Notes under the pieces: model-generated | Told to the model about the DNA's origin: nothing | The model's input: only the letters and a program-made list of their open reading frames with translations | Databases searched by the model: none | Program-made: the position numbers and the translations under genes | Source of the DNA: Lumbricus rubellus | Lineage: Eukaryota; Annelida; Clitellata; Crassiclitellata; Lumbricidae | Length of the DNA stretch: 64,000 nucleotides | NCBI GenBank assembly: GCA_945859605.1 | Contig: OX243811.1 | Coordinates: 60,586,116-60,650,115, forward strand | Reading direction: 5' to 3' | Part shown: piece after piece, positions 53,614-64,000 of the stretch | Layout: every line of letters begins with the position of its first letter | Position numbering within the stretch: position 1 is the first letter of the stretch

Positions 53614-54098
53614 ACCCTTACATGCACATGTCCGAACAATCGAACAAAACGGGATTAGGGCCTGTGTTAAATTAGTTGATTGAAGTACCAATGGATGAAA
53701 GCATAATTTTATTACATCAATGTCAATTAATAAGACCTGATAAGTTGACTAATTTTATTACATTGTATTGTACAGTAGCCTACATTAAAAGTTGACCAAT
53801 CATGAAATTTAATGTGCATGTTTCTTCATAGGCCTTTAGCTGTAACTAGTGAACAGTCGCAAATTTCTCACGTATTCTCTTCGCACAAAGATGTATAGCT
53901 TTTTATCAATAATAGAGGCTCATTAAATTGTTGCGGTCCATGAACAGAATCATTGACTTTCAGTTGTTGCTGCTGCTGCCATCGGACAGTTAATCAAATT
54001 AGAATGAAGAGTGTTTGACTGTAATTCGAAAGCTACAGAAGTTTCTTTTTTATAACCGTTGTGTAGTTAAATCGACTGAATTAAGTTATTAAAATATC

Positions 54099-54400
54099 TT
54101 AATTCAAAGAGAAAGGATCAAATTCGCAAAGTGGACAGGTTTTTGAGCTGCAAACATCGTCATTCCAGGGACACGATTCCCCCTGCATGATTATTACGCA
54201 ATATATGATCTGAATGCCGCAGTTTGGTTCGCCGGTGTTCCAGTTTTGGTAGTTCAGCGCCACTTCTATTCCACTGACTGGATTCCAGAATTGACTGGCT
54301 GGGCAACTTCCTGACATCTTTTTCGGATTCTTAATGATGCCGCTTGTCCACGCAGACTTTACAGCACCCGTAATAGAACAGATCGAAGAATTGACTTTTC
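54099..54400 (-). CDS. B2 exon 5: second half of the C-type lectin-like domain
   Basis: The acceptor is gattatctgcag. It encodes SSICSITG, SAWTSGII, CPASQFWNP, NYQNWNTGEPNC, CPWNDDVC and CPLCEFDPFSLN, then stop. EPN and WND are both intact. Confidence 0.9.
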
Positions 54401-54896
54401 CTGCAGATAATCACGTAAGTTACAAAGAAAGATTCCGCTCAAGAGCAAAATAATGATACACGATGTGACGTATTACATAAGCTTATGATTTCAAGCGCAC
54501 ATAAAACGCCTTATTAAGCATTGAAAGACACAATCATTCTATGTGATACAGTAGGCCTATTTAGTGCCACTTGAATATTCACATTGTTCAGTACCGGTAT
54601 GATGACGTACCCGGTAAACATTATTAACATAACATAACTTCTTATTAATGGTGGGATTTAGTGCAAAGTGGTGTTACACTGGCAGTCTGGTTAGCATCAT
54701 TGAGTGCAGAGTGGTGTTAAAGTAACATTTAGCCTTATACCTACTTACATTTTCGAACATACTTATGTGATTTGGACTGCATTTGAATTTATTATAGTAG
54801 TGGCAGTAGTAGTAGTAATAGCGGTAGCCTAGTAGTAGTAATAGTAGTAGTAGTAGTAGCGGTAGTATAGTAGTAGTAGTAGTAGTAGTTAATAGC

Positions 54897-54994
<98 letters not shown>

Positions 54995-55005
54995 CAGTAA
55001 TAGTA

Positions 55006-55086
<81 letters not shown>

Positions 55087-58000
55087 ATGATAATAGGAAT
55101 AATAAAGAGCACGATCAGGTCTGTATTCAGACATTAATGTTGATGCTGGCATAATTACGTAAGCTAGGCAGCACCCTGCAGTGGGCGTTCGTTTAAATAA
55201 CCTTGGATCATTCCACCCAATGCATGTACTTAACGAATGAGGAAAGACAAGTCATTGACTCACCAGTAAATTGTGAGTTGATATAGGAAGTCATAGCGGT
55301 CTGTTCCCTGTCAGAACTGATGACAATCAGACGAGATCCAGACTGCAGTGACTGACATAACTGACTGGCAATTGTCCAGTTAACCGCGTTGAACAAAACC
55401 CGGTAACAGCTTCCTGTTTCCGTCATATACGTAAAACCACCAGGACAGGCTGAAAAAGTTAATGATGTGAATAAACGTGATACAAAAAACGAAAGAATTC
55501 ACAAACGGCCAAACGATGGCTGCGATATCGACTACGGTAATAACATAGTAGCCTAGACCCCTAATAATAACCGCAGCAAGTCGTCATTGCACAAAATTTT
55601 ATGTAGCAAAGCTGTCAAAGAAAACTTTGAAAAAGTCTGACCCTGACTCTTTTCACAATTAAATTCAGGTTCAAACCACTGATAATGAAGTTTAACTGAC
55701 GTTTTATCTTCCAATTATCTTAAGAAATGCAAATCACGAAAGTCGTTATTTTTATTTTATGTTCGAATTATCAGTTGACGGAGATGGCAGTGCCAACCAG
55801 GTTATGTCCTAGAATATTAGTGAAATAGTGAAGAGAGGAACAGCACGAAAGAACTGGTAGTCCATCACTACAAGAGACGACTTGGGTGTTGGGAGATAGG
55901 CTAGGCCTACTGTATCTTGGGATGAGGCCACGGGGCGGGCGATCGACAGGAACGAGTGGAGGAGATGCGTTGCACGATGTGTATGTAGACCTGCACGGGA
56001 AGAGCCAAGTATATTGAATAAGTATCGTTGTTTAAAGAACAAAGAATGAAGTAATGGATGTTTAGTACTATTGGGTTGTATGCAATACATAATAATTATG
56101 TCTGACTAAATAATTAATTAGTGTAAAGTAAGATGGTCCACGTACTGACAGATATGTTCATTGTTGCGCAATTGTACGACACATTTCTTGACCTTTGCAT
56201 GTCGACAGCTCGGCAAGTGAACGGACTTACTGAAGGAAAATGACCCTGTGTCACTATGTAAGACACCACTTGGTTGTCATGGATAGTAGTAGTTGCATTG
56301 GTGACTATTTGTCCGTTGGAGTCTGTCCACTGTACGGAGGGTACAGACAATCCACTGTAATCGACGCTGCAATTCAGCTGAATAAACTGACCGGCGATCA
56401 TTGATCGATTGGTGCTGTTGTCTGTACACACTGGCGAGAAACCTACGAATAATCAAACGCTCTGTAAAGACACCTCGAATTTTGGCCGCAACAGGATGCT
56501 TGCTTGGCACTATTATAACTCAGCTTGAGAGAGCACATTTGTAAAAGACCTACAAAAAAACATTTCTTCGCCTAGTCTGCTTTAGTCGAAGAGAAACTAT
56601 ATTTACATTAACCCTCGAGTTCCCAAGTGGAGGGTCCGACCGGACCCCAGGCCTGTTTTTCCCGGATAACTTTTTAAAGGCTATGGATCTGCATAAATGC
56701 TTTTAGGTATTCCTAGAGCAACCATTTGGGCATAGAATGGTATATTTTGCGTGAGTATTGTCCAACCTTGCACCCCACAACCACAGCATATACTAAGGGT
56801 ACCCCATGATATGCGGCTGATATTCATACAAGCGCATGGTTACTGGTCAATAACTATTATTTTATACCAGGTGGTGCTATTGTGATATAATAATATATAT
56901 CAATCGATTGCAAATTTAGTTAGGATTACTTGCAACTAAATTATATAACGATATTCCAATCCCATCTCAAGATATTAACATGACCACGCTTGGGTCCGCG
57001 CCGGACGTATAGGCTTTCCTTCGATGAATAACGCAAGCAAGCATAACATGTGTATCACGAGATTTTTACACTATTAGTTTACACCAGGTGGTGTTATTGT
57101 GCTATAAGATACATCAATCGATTGCAAATTCATTTGGGATCACATAAAACTAAATTCTGTAACGATATTCCAATCCCTTCTCAAGATATTAACATAAAAC
57201 GCTGGGGTCCGCGCGGGCCCCCCCTTGGGCCTTCGTGTACCAAAAAATACCTTGGGCGCTCGAGTGTTAAAAAAGATGATGGTTCTCTGCCCGAAGGCAG
57301 GTTCATTGGCTTTTATGCCCCTGGGGATGAGATGAGTGAGGTGATTTTCCATTGCCTTCCCCACAGACAATGATGGGTAGCAACTTGCCCAACGTCGCTC
57401 CGCAGCAGCTTGTGCCACCGCGTCCCATGCGTGCTAGCCCGAGATATATAAATCTATGAGTGTCAACTCCCAGTCCGGGGCTTGAAAAGCAGTCCATTGT
57501 ATCCAACAGACGAATGCCGCTCTCGCTTACCGGTGTAGCTAACTCGGCTAGTCTATCAGAATTGACCAACTAGCCACTGTCACAATTTGCAATGCTATTT
57601 TTAGGAATATTTATTTTCTTAAATTATGTCGGGACATTACCATGGACGGTCCCCCACTACAAACTTATTGTTCCACGCTCACGGACTGCAATCAGGCAGC
57701 GCCGTGTTTTCTCCGTGGCTGGCCCTGCGACCTGGAATGAGCTGCCTGTTATCCTTAGTCAAATACCTATTGGCCTTTCTACTTCTACTTCATTTCTTTC
57801 TCTTCTCAAGACTGTCTTATTCGACCGGGGTTGGACTGGGAGCGCTCCTGAGTAGTAACCTTGAAGTAGCGCTATATCAAATTTTCAGTAGATAAATACA
57901 TAAATAAACAAACACTGCGGAACGTCCCAACGTCCCCTCCTTAAGTACAGACAACAGCACTAATGAATCAATGATAGATTAGTTCAATTGCAATTGACTA

Positions 58001-60488
58001 CAATATTCTAAGCTATTATAGGTAAAGGTACATGACATAAAAGTATGACCTTGCCTGCTTTATTTATATAGGCCTACTTCTGTGATACAGTGTAGTATTT
58101 ATTTATACATACGGCCATCTGAATTGGGCACTATGAAAAAATATGTGTTTGAGGGAGCAAGATAGTATCGACATTCGTAGTAATTTGAATACCTTTCGCT
58201 TGTTGAGAATGTTTGTCCTTAACGATTTTGCTGCTTTTAGGTTAGCTTAGTTTGTCTGTATTTCGCGAGGCACTTCAAAAAGTCGTATTAAAATGTCTGA
58301 ATGCTTTAACCGAATATGCAAATCTGCATGCATTGCATTCGTACATGAATTCTTATGCACATGTTACATGCATACATCAGTCTTTTGCTCATGTAACTAT
58401 ACTTTCTTGTTTACATTTAGACCTATTTTTTATTTTTCATGCGTAGCCTAAGCTATAGGCCTATTATGCCGTGTATGACATATAAGTATAGCATGTAGCT
58501 GAAGACCATTAAATTTAATGCCTGACTGTATATTTACTTGAACAGTGCAGTTAGGCTATGTTCAATTTTTACTCTGCAATGAACACTGGCTTGTTGTTCC
58601 ACTTGTTGGACTAAACTCTATAGTATGTCTCTCTTTGAAAATGAGAGTGTTCGCCTGTCATACTTTTATGTCGTTGACCTTTACCTGTAGCCATAATAGC
58701 TTAGAATTGTAGACATATTGAGGTGTTTCAAAGCGCAGTAAATATCGACCGGCCTCGAAGGAGGAAGTTGCTTTAGAAAACGACGAGACGCGTAAACTTA
58801 AAATGGCTCTTCTGATGTAGCAAGAATTGACGTGCTTCCCTCTGATGCGCTGATGGCTCCATTAGCAACAGCATACGCTATTCGATTCTTTGCTACGTCG
58901 ATCAACTACGCTTATTTCTGATGTTCCGGTCTATAACTAGGTCTACAACAGACTGTCTTTGCTCATTGACTGCATGTCTGTCTGTTTGTTTGTCTATCTA
59001 CCTGCATGAATTTATGTATGTCCAACCATTTATTCCTACACTTATCCACCCATTATGTTCTTATAGGTCTACATTAGCAACATCTTAAGGCCTACAGCAG
59101 TTCAGTGTATATCTTCGTCAGTCGATTAAACCTAAATTGCCATAATTATGTGATTGACCAGAAGAATGATGGACGACGACTCGCTATCGGTCAATGCTTG
59201 GCACATTGTACAATGTCGCTGAAATTATACTAATAGCTAACCCTATAGTTCGCATAATAATTGCTGCATAACATCACAATGTAGGCCTATCGTATGGCTT
59301 TTCTCTTAGACTAGGCTACCTGATAAACAATTACTTTCTACTGGTCACCATGTCTTACCTGAATTGAGGCAGCTGCGAAAACCTTTCACCTGTCAAACAA
59401 TCAAGAGTCATCCAATTAATTTTTATGGCGCCTCTATATTGTTGCATGAAGCATCATCAAAACCGTAGTAAATTTATTTGTGGCCTGCTGTTAGTAGAAG
59501 TCAAGTGGAAATTAGAGCAGTCATTGAAAGCTGAAGTCAAGCTACGTAGGATAATTAATTAAGCCGGAAAAAGAAACGATCAGTTTGGTTTTTTAATGAT
59601 AGCAAGAAACATACGGACCGCACAGAACTGGATTGTGAATTATTCTCAGACACTGAGAACCTGCGAAAAAATTGCGAGTGATGATCAGTTAAACTTAGAT
59701 TGCATCTTGAAAGAGGTTTATCAGCGAGTTGTAAGACAGGTTTTATTGCCTGAATATTAAATCAACCGTTGTAAAAGTTTCATACAACATCGGACATTGA
59801 GATAATTATATATTATGCCTGCAATCAAAGTATTTGTTCGCCCGAGGTGATAAAAGATTTCCTTTATAGATGATGTAGGGCCTACATTGTAGGCCCTATT
59901 GTAGCATAAGCATTAAGCAAATACAATAAAAATCGACTGTTGTAGCCTAGTTAGACATTATTTTGAAGGCACTCTTTCGAGTGACTTATAGTGATCACTT
60001 TTGGGGATAATAAAATTATGTACAATCTTATGAGGCCATAGTTAGTGGGACTCGTGAAGCTCTTATAGAAATGCCATCATAATTACGGGCTTCATTTGTC
60101 TTAAAACTGACGTTTCTAGTGGAATTATCTAACCACGACGTACCTCCACGTTTACGCATCCAGATAGAAATGAACAGTGCGTTGGAATTTCGTAGAATAT
60201 TTCACATCTCCGTGAGTCCTCTCTGTAATTGTAGTTTACGCAGTTAGCATCTCTGCTGCAATGCCAGGCGCATTGTACCTTTGAAGGTACACACGTCGTG
60301 CCGGGGTAAAACTGAATCTCCGCTGATTCGTTCAATGGTATTACGACTGACGGTTCTTCGAGAGCGCATGGCAAAGAACCATTTGGATATTTCATCTGTT
60401 CAAAGGCTTTGTCACAACTGACGAAAGTTGTCGTGAACAGAACAGGAGAAACGAGCAAGAACAAAAGAACGTTTTGATTTGTCATCAT
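54099..60488 (-). CDS. Gene B2: secreted PAN/apple - Ig - C-type lectin-like protein
   Basis: I predict five coding exons: 60144-60488, 59359-59389, 56146-56442, 55264-55449 and 54099-54400, totalling 1161 nt and 386 aa, all GT/AG and in phase. A signal peptide precedes a PAN/apple-like domain (to residue 115), the micro-exon, an Ig-like domain (about 126-224) and a C-type lectin-like domain (225-386). The lectin domain holds GEPNC and CPWNDDVC, the EPN/WND pair associated with calcium-dependent binding of mannose-type sugars, and ends with the expected CPLCEF. It therefore looks like the intact type B gene, in contrast with B1. No membrane anchor is seen. A defence lectin role is inferred, not shown. 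Confidence 0.87.
54794..55085. repeat. (AGT)n microsatellite in B2 intron 4
   Basis: Nearly 300 bp of AGT units with a few AGC/GGT variants. Poly-Thr and poly-Tyr frames are artefacts. Confidence 0.95.
55264..55449 (-). CDS. B2 exon 4: first half of the C-type lectin-like domain
   Basis: 186 bp, acceptor tttttcag, donor gtgagt. It encodes CPGGFTYM, GSCYRVLFNAVNW, SQLCQSLQSGSRLIVISS, TSYINSQFTG. Confidence 0.9.
56146..56442 (-). CDS. B2 exon 3: Ig-like domain
   Basis: 297 bp, phase 1 at both ends, near identical to B1 exon 3. It encodes VCTDNST, QLNCSVDYSG, VQWTDSNG, FTCRAVDMQ. Acceptor attcgtag, donor gtacgt. Confidence 0.9.
56612..57266. mobile_element. piggyBac-like MITE, 655 bp, in B2 intron 2
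   Basis: TTAA flanks both ends (56608-56611, 57267-57270). Termini are CCCTCGAG and CTCGAGTG. Two similar internal arms contain ACCAGGTGGTG and TCAATCGATTGCAAATT. GGGTCCG/CGGACCC palindromes lie near the ends. No transposase. Confidence 0.8.
57620..57905 (+). mobile_element. Non-LTR retrotransposon C-terminal fragment and 3' end
   Basis: The frame reads LIVPRSRTAIRQRRVFSVAG, PATWNELPVIL and SFLSLLKTVLF, the usual C-terminus of a LINE reverse-transcriptase protein. A tail with GGGAGCGCTCCTGAGTAG and GCGCTATATCAAATTTTC follows, the same family as 16083 and 44375. Confidence 0.8.
57910..59350. other. B2 intron 2, remainder
   Basis: No exon or transposon end is supported here. Sequence near 59160-59350 matches 38190-38360 in B1 and is therefore ancestral intron. 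Confidence 0.45.
59359..59389 (-). CDS. B2 exon 2: 31 bp micro-exon
   Basis: Acceptor tttgacag, donor gtaaga. It encodes VKGFRSCLNS plus one base of Gly. Confidence 0.82.
60144..60488 (-). CDS. B2 exon 1: signal peptide and PAN/apple-like domain
   Basis: The ATG at 60486-60488 starts MMTNQNVLLFLLVSPVLF. The domain has PNGSLPCALEE, CVPSKVQCAWHC, CVNYNYREDSRRCEIF and CSFLSGC. The donor is gtacgt. Confidence 0.9.
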
Positions 60489-60637
60489 GAAGTTTTAGTC
60501 AAGTGTGTAACGTTCTAATATTTAACATCATTTGCTATTAATAGGCCTAATAGTCACCGTCAGTATTTTCCGTATCGCCCACACTAGGAAGAGAGTTTAA
60601 TCTAGCACCCGCACATCTGAGACTTAGGCAAAGTCAA

Positions 60638-61850
60638 CAGTTGCGGCGCTACGCCAGGGCATGGCAGGGCAAATGCCCTACCAAAAAAGCCTTTGCCCTA
60701 CCTGTTGCCCTACCAGTTGCCCTGCCAGAAATTCTGCCCTGCCAGAATTTATTCAGGCATGTTGTTTATTACTGTTCACGTCCGTCCGCTCTCTGGAATG
60801 AAAAAATCATTATGAAAGGCAATAGTTCTGGGAGAGAAAAATTTTGGCAGGGCAATAGTTCTAGCAGAGAAACATTCTGTCAGAGCAAACATTCTGGCAG
60901 GGCAAAAGTTCTGACAGGGAAAACGTCTTGCAGGGAAAAAGTTCTGACAGGGCAAACATTCTAATAGGGCAAAATTCTGGCAGACAAAAGTTCTGTATGG
61001 AAGGCAAAAATTCTGGCAGGCAAAAGTTCTGGCAGCGTAAATGTTCTGGGAGGAAAAAATTCTAGCATGGAAGAAATTCTGGCAGGAAAAAATTCTGGCA
61101 TGGAAGAAATTCTGTCAGGGATTTGCCTATAATGAAATGTCGAAACGGTTTATGTCTGCAAAGAGCTATTTTCTCTCCGTCACCTTGCAGATTATAAATT
61201 ATTCGTGAATTGACAACGTAAGATCTTGGTTGTGAAGTTTCAAATTAAAATTAATGGAACAAAAGGCATGTAGCAGAACCATTTCACATTGAATTTCACT
61301 ATAAATACAATGTATATTGCAATGCTCAGTGCACATGCAGAATATTCATGCGTTGTAAATACAATGGTCCAGTAACTAAAATAAACCCAAAATTTGACTC
61401 CCCCCCAAAGAAACCCAGACGAAAGTAAAACTCTCCAGAGGCTAGTAGAAAAACACAGCTGTGGCATCACTTTATAGCGAGCACGGTAGCCAGGGCCGGA
61501 TTAAAAAATGTGGGGCCAGCTGTTTGGAAAATTTGTTGGGGGATCTTCGGCCAAAAAGTTTTTTTGACATTTTTTCAGTCGTTTGGTCGAAATTTCGGCA
61601 GAAAGTACCAAATGTTTCGTTTAAAATAAATTGCATGTGTGGGACCAGTAAAGTGTGGGGCCCTAAAGTGTGGGGCCTCTGTTCGGCCGAGCATGTTGAA
61701 CATGCCTTAATCCGGCCCTGACGGTAGCGCCAAAATTAAAAGCTTATGTAAGTCCGTACTACCAAGCACGCGACTCGACCTCTGCCCTGGTTACTTGTGT
61801 GACTGCCCGGGCTAAGCCCTGGCTACAAAAAGTGTCTGGCGCCGCCACTG
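60638..61850. mobile_element. hAT-like element, 1213 bp, upstream of B2
   Basis: The ends CAGTTGCGGCGCTACGCC and GGCGCCGCCACTG are inverted. The 8 bp duplication AAAGTCAA is exact (60630-60637, 61851-61858). It contains a TTCTGGCAGGGCAAA minisatellite (60825-61125). It is the reversed relative of 34118-37526. B1 upstream shows the uninterrupted site near 40815. A smaller MITE is nested at 61491. Confidence 0.9.
61491..61720. mobile_element. hAT-like MITE, 230 bp, nested
   Basis: The ends CAGGGCCGGATTAA and TTAATCCGGCCCTG are perfect inverted repeats. The 8 bp duplication ACGGTAGC is exact (61483-61490, 61721-61728). Confidence 0.93.
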
Positions 61851-62376
61851 AAAGTCAATCGTGCCATTTCGTCGGCACCGACGCCTAGGGTATCCAGGCT
61901 CAATAATCGATTCTATAATGCTATCCGTCACATTGTTTTCACTATATAAAATGCACTTTTGGAGATAAGTTCTAGTCTGTTTTATGTAGCCTACTGCAAG
62001 CACTACCGATTCCTACACACACTGACAGCGCTGGCCACGCTCCCGAAGATTCCAAGTATTTACTGACAGTCATCAGAGTAAGCTTAAATGCATTTTATTT
62101 CCTCTTGTGATCAGCACCCACCACAGTTCCCAGCGTTTGTTCAGAGATTGATCAATATTAAATGAACTGATTCCCTACATTGCAGTAACGGCAAATAGGC
62201 CGATGTGTTTGTAATTCCATTTTGCATGTAGGCCTAAGAGCATCGAGTCATCGACGATCCTTTATAAATGAACCCATACGAGACGGAAACGCATTGTCTT
62301 CGGGTCTTTCATCTCTACGGATGAATATTAATAATATTGTTGTAGGCTATGTCAATTCATACACCACCCTCTGTCC

Positions 62377-62808
62377 CAGGGCCGGATTAAGGCATGTTCA
62401 ACATGTTCGGCGGAACAGGGGCCCCACACTTTAGGGGCCCCCACAAATGTGTAAAAAAATTTTTTTAGAAAATTTCGGCCACACGACTATTTTCCCAAAA
62501 ATTTTGAATGACAAAACAAAAAAAAAGGTCATCAACTTTTTGGGCGGATGAAATGGTATGATTTTCCCAAAAATTTCGGCGGATGACTAAAAAAAAAAAG
62601 GTCATCAACTTTTTGGGCGGATGAAATGGTATGATTTTCCCAAAAATTTCGGCGGATGACAAAAAAAAAAAAAGGTCGTCAACTTTTTTGGCGGATGAAA
62701 TGGTATGATTTTCCCGAAAAATTTGAAAAACTTTCCGCCAAAAATTCCCGAAAAGAGCCCCCACAAAAATTCCCGAACAGGGCCCCGACATTGCTTAATC
62801 CGGCCCTG
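62377..62808. mobile_element. hAT-like MITE, 432 bp, with internal tandem repeats
   Basis: The ends CAGGGCCGGATTAA and TTAATCCGGCCCTG are the same as in 61491-61720. The 8 bp duplication CTCTGTCC is exact (62369-62376, 62809-62816). The interior has four copies of a unit of about 66 bp with AAAGGTCATCAACTTTTTGG and GCGGATGAAATGG. Confidence 0.93.
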
Positions 62809-62839
62809 CTCTGTCCTCCTGTCTGAGTGGGTGGCCGTC

Positions 62840-63360
62840 CGCAAATTGAGAGTGTTGATTTAATTGTTCCAGCTTGCTTAACTTTTTCCTGACGTTAGTT
62901 TCCTCTCACGGTCCGTGACCACCTGAGTGTCATCCTTGACCGTGAACTTAGTCTCTCCCAACATTTTAACTTAATTTTTCGAAGCTGTTACTATCATCTT
63001 TACCAGCTCCGAGTGGTTGCTTGCTCTCTTATGACGCGATAGCCTAATATTATTACTGTGCTTGTGCATGCATTTTTTACTAATCGAATTGACCATTTTT
63101 TGCTCGATCCTTGTTGGTCACTCCTTGGGGACCTGGGACGATTAGATCAGCGCTCGCCTTCTCGGCTCATTGGGAAACTCCCTATTACGTCTCTGCCCAC
63201 ATGCGTGATGTGTTGCACTGGCTTCCTGTAGTCCAACATTCTGTTCTGGTTTTACGCTGCATCCTTGGTTGCGCTTCATCTTACCTACGTGATCACGAGG
63301 GACAGAGAGGGATGGAGGAAACCGACGTCGTTGGCTCTGGTCTCTGATCCGCAGTAATGA
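62840..63360 (+). mobile_element. Non-LTR retrotransposon remnant
   Basis: A frame near 63190-63300 reads MRDVLHWLPVVQHSVLVLRC and CASSYLRDH, a known C-terminal block of LINE proteins. Upstream sequence is frameshifted but has the expected style. Inactive. Confidence 0.65.
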
Positions 63361-63639
63361 GGTTGGTCAAGATGATGATGAGTAGACCTACATTCGCTAG
63401 ATGGCAATGATCGAAAACAAAATAGGCCTACTATGAGTCTAGATTCGCTTTTAGTATCTTTCATATTAAATATTAAATATGATTATGCTGAAATTAAGTT
63501 CCTGTTTTCGGTAGAAACGCGCAATTAAAATAATTAGCTAGAAAATTATTTTTATTTTCAGACCGGATGAAAATCAGATTGTAGGCCTACATTTGAGGCC
63601 CGCACGTTTCTACTGAAAACAGGTACTTAATTTCAGCAT

Positions 63640-63780
63640 AATCTTGCAAGAGCTGTAATGTAGTGAAATTCTGGAATAATATTCCGGATGAAATTCGCTC
63701 TTTGCCCTCGCTTCGGCTATTTAAACGAGAGGTCGCCACTTATATACAAGGAGTGTCAAACACCCTGATAGAAATATAAA
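63640..63780 (+). mobile_element. Second LINE C-terminal fragment
   Basis: A frame reads VVKFWNNIPDEIRSLPSLRLFKREVATYIQG and stops, the usual WNxxPDEIR...FK end of a LINE protein. The window ends in what may be its 3' UTR. Confidence 0.65.
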
Positions 63781-64000
63781 TGACCTTTAGTTTGGAGAAT
63801 TACCATTAATTCATCTTTAGTATATCTGAGAGTGTGTACCAGTTTGTCTTTGTTTTTGTTCCTTTGGGTGTGTGCCTGTTTAGTCCTTTTTTAGTTTATA
63901 ATATCTAAATTAATTGTCATAGTTAAGAGTTTTCTGTTCGATTGTTTTCTTAAAGTCGGCCGTGTTACATCTTTGAACTTAATGAACTTAGGTGGCCCTG

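Noticed and set aside
54792..55152. Thr-rich and Tyr-rich frames
   Set aside because: They are an AGT microsatellite in B2 intron 4.
57275..57600. Possible tRNA-related SINE with CTGCCCGAAGGCAGGTT
   Set aside because: The first part recurs at 38130, so it is a repeat, but I see no convincing box A and box B pair and leave the class open.
62465..62844. Phe/Lys-rich repeated frames on the minus strand
   Set aside because: They translate the internal tandem units of the hAT-like MITE at 62377-62808.

Overview
This is eukaryotic, intron-rich, AT-rich DNA crowded with transposons and microsatellites. The content (secreted multi-domain lectin-like genes, long introns, very many hAT-like elements, frequent TAGGCCTA palindromes) fits a marine invertebrate, and I would guess an echinoderm or a related deuterostome. 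The sequence alone does not fix the species.

The core of the window is a tandem array of five related genes, all on the minus strand. Each has five coding exons that I could join at GT/AG sites with matching phase, and in every case the summed exon length is a whole number of codons. The shared plan is: signal peptide plus a Cys-rich PAN/apple-like domain (exon 1), a 31 or 34 bp micro-exon, an Ig-like domain (exon 3), and a C-type lectin-like domain split over exons 4 and 5. There are two subfamilies. Type A genes carry a long Thr-rich mucin-like stretch before the Ig domain: A1 6154-11491 (517 aa), A2 15596-23932 (624 aa), A3 45279-49512 (504 aa). Type B genes lack it: B1 26436-40676 (385 aa), B2 54099-60488 (386 aa). 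In the direction of transcription the order is B2, A3, B1, A2, A1, as if a B+A pair was duplicated and A was duplicated once more. Type B lectin domains keep the EPN and WND calcium/sugar motifs; type A domains do not. The proteins look secreted and resemble in layout, though not by proven descent, the Ig-plus-lectin immune proteins of molluscs (FREP/CREP type). A role in microbial recognition is an inference.

The rest is mobile DNA. At least fifteen hAT-like elements have recognisable terminal inverted repeats (TIRs) and 8 bp target-site duplications (TSDs), several confirmed by an empty site in a paralogous gene. One sits on the 5' splice site of A2 exon 4. There are also foldback elements (42210-44079, 52851-53613, about 41652-42108), a TTAA-flanked piggyBac-like element and a related nested copy, several non-LTR retrotransposon fragments, two copies of a tRNA-derived SINE, a TG...CA LTR-like insertion, and long trinucleotide or tetranucleotide arrays. 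Gene B1 has been inflated to 14 kb by such insertions while its sister B2 is 6.4 kb.

Layout: 1-6150 repeats and A1 3' flank; 6154-11491 gene A1; 11492-15595 A1 upstream and A2 3' flank; 15596-23932 gene A2; 23933-26435 A2 upstream; 26436-40676 gene B1; 40677-45278 B1 upstream, foldback elements, A3 3' flank; 45279-49512 gene A3; 49513-54098 A3 upstream with transposons; 54099-60488 gene B2; 60489-64000 B2 upstream with nested hAT-like elements and LINE fragments.
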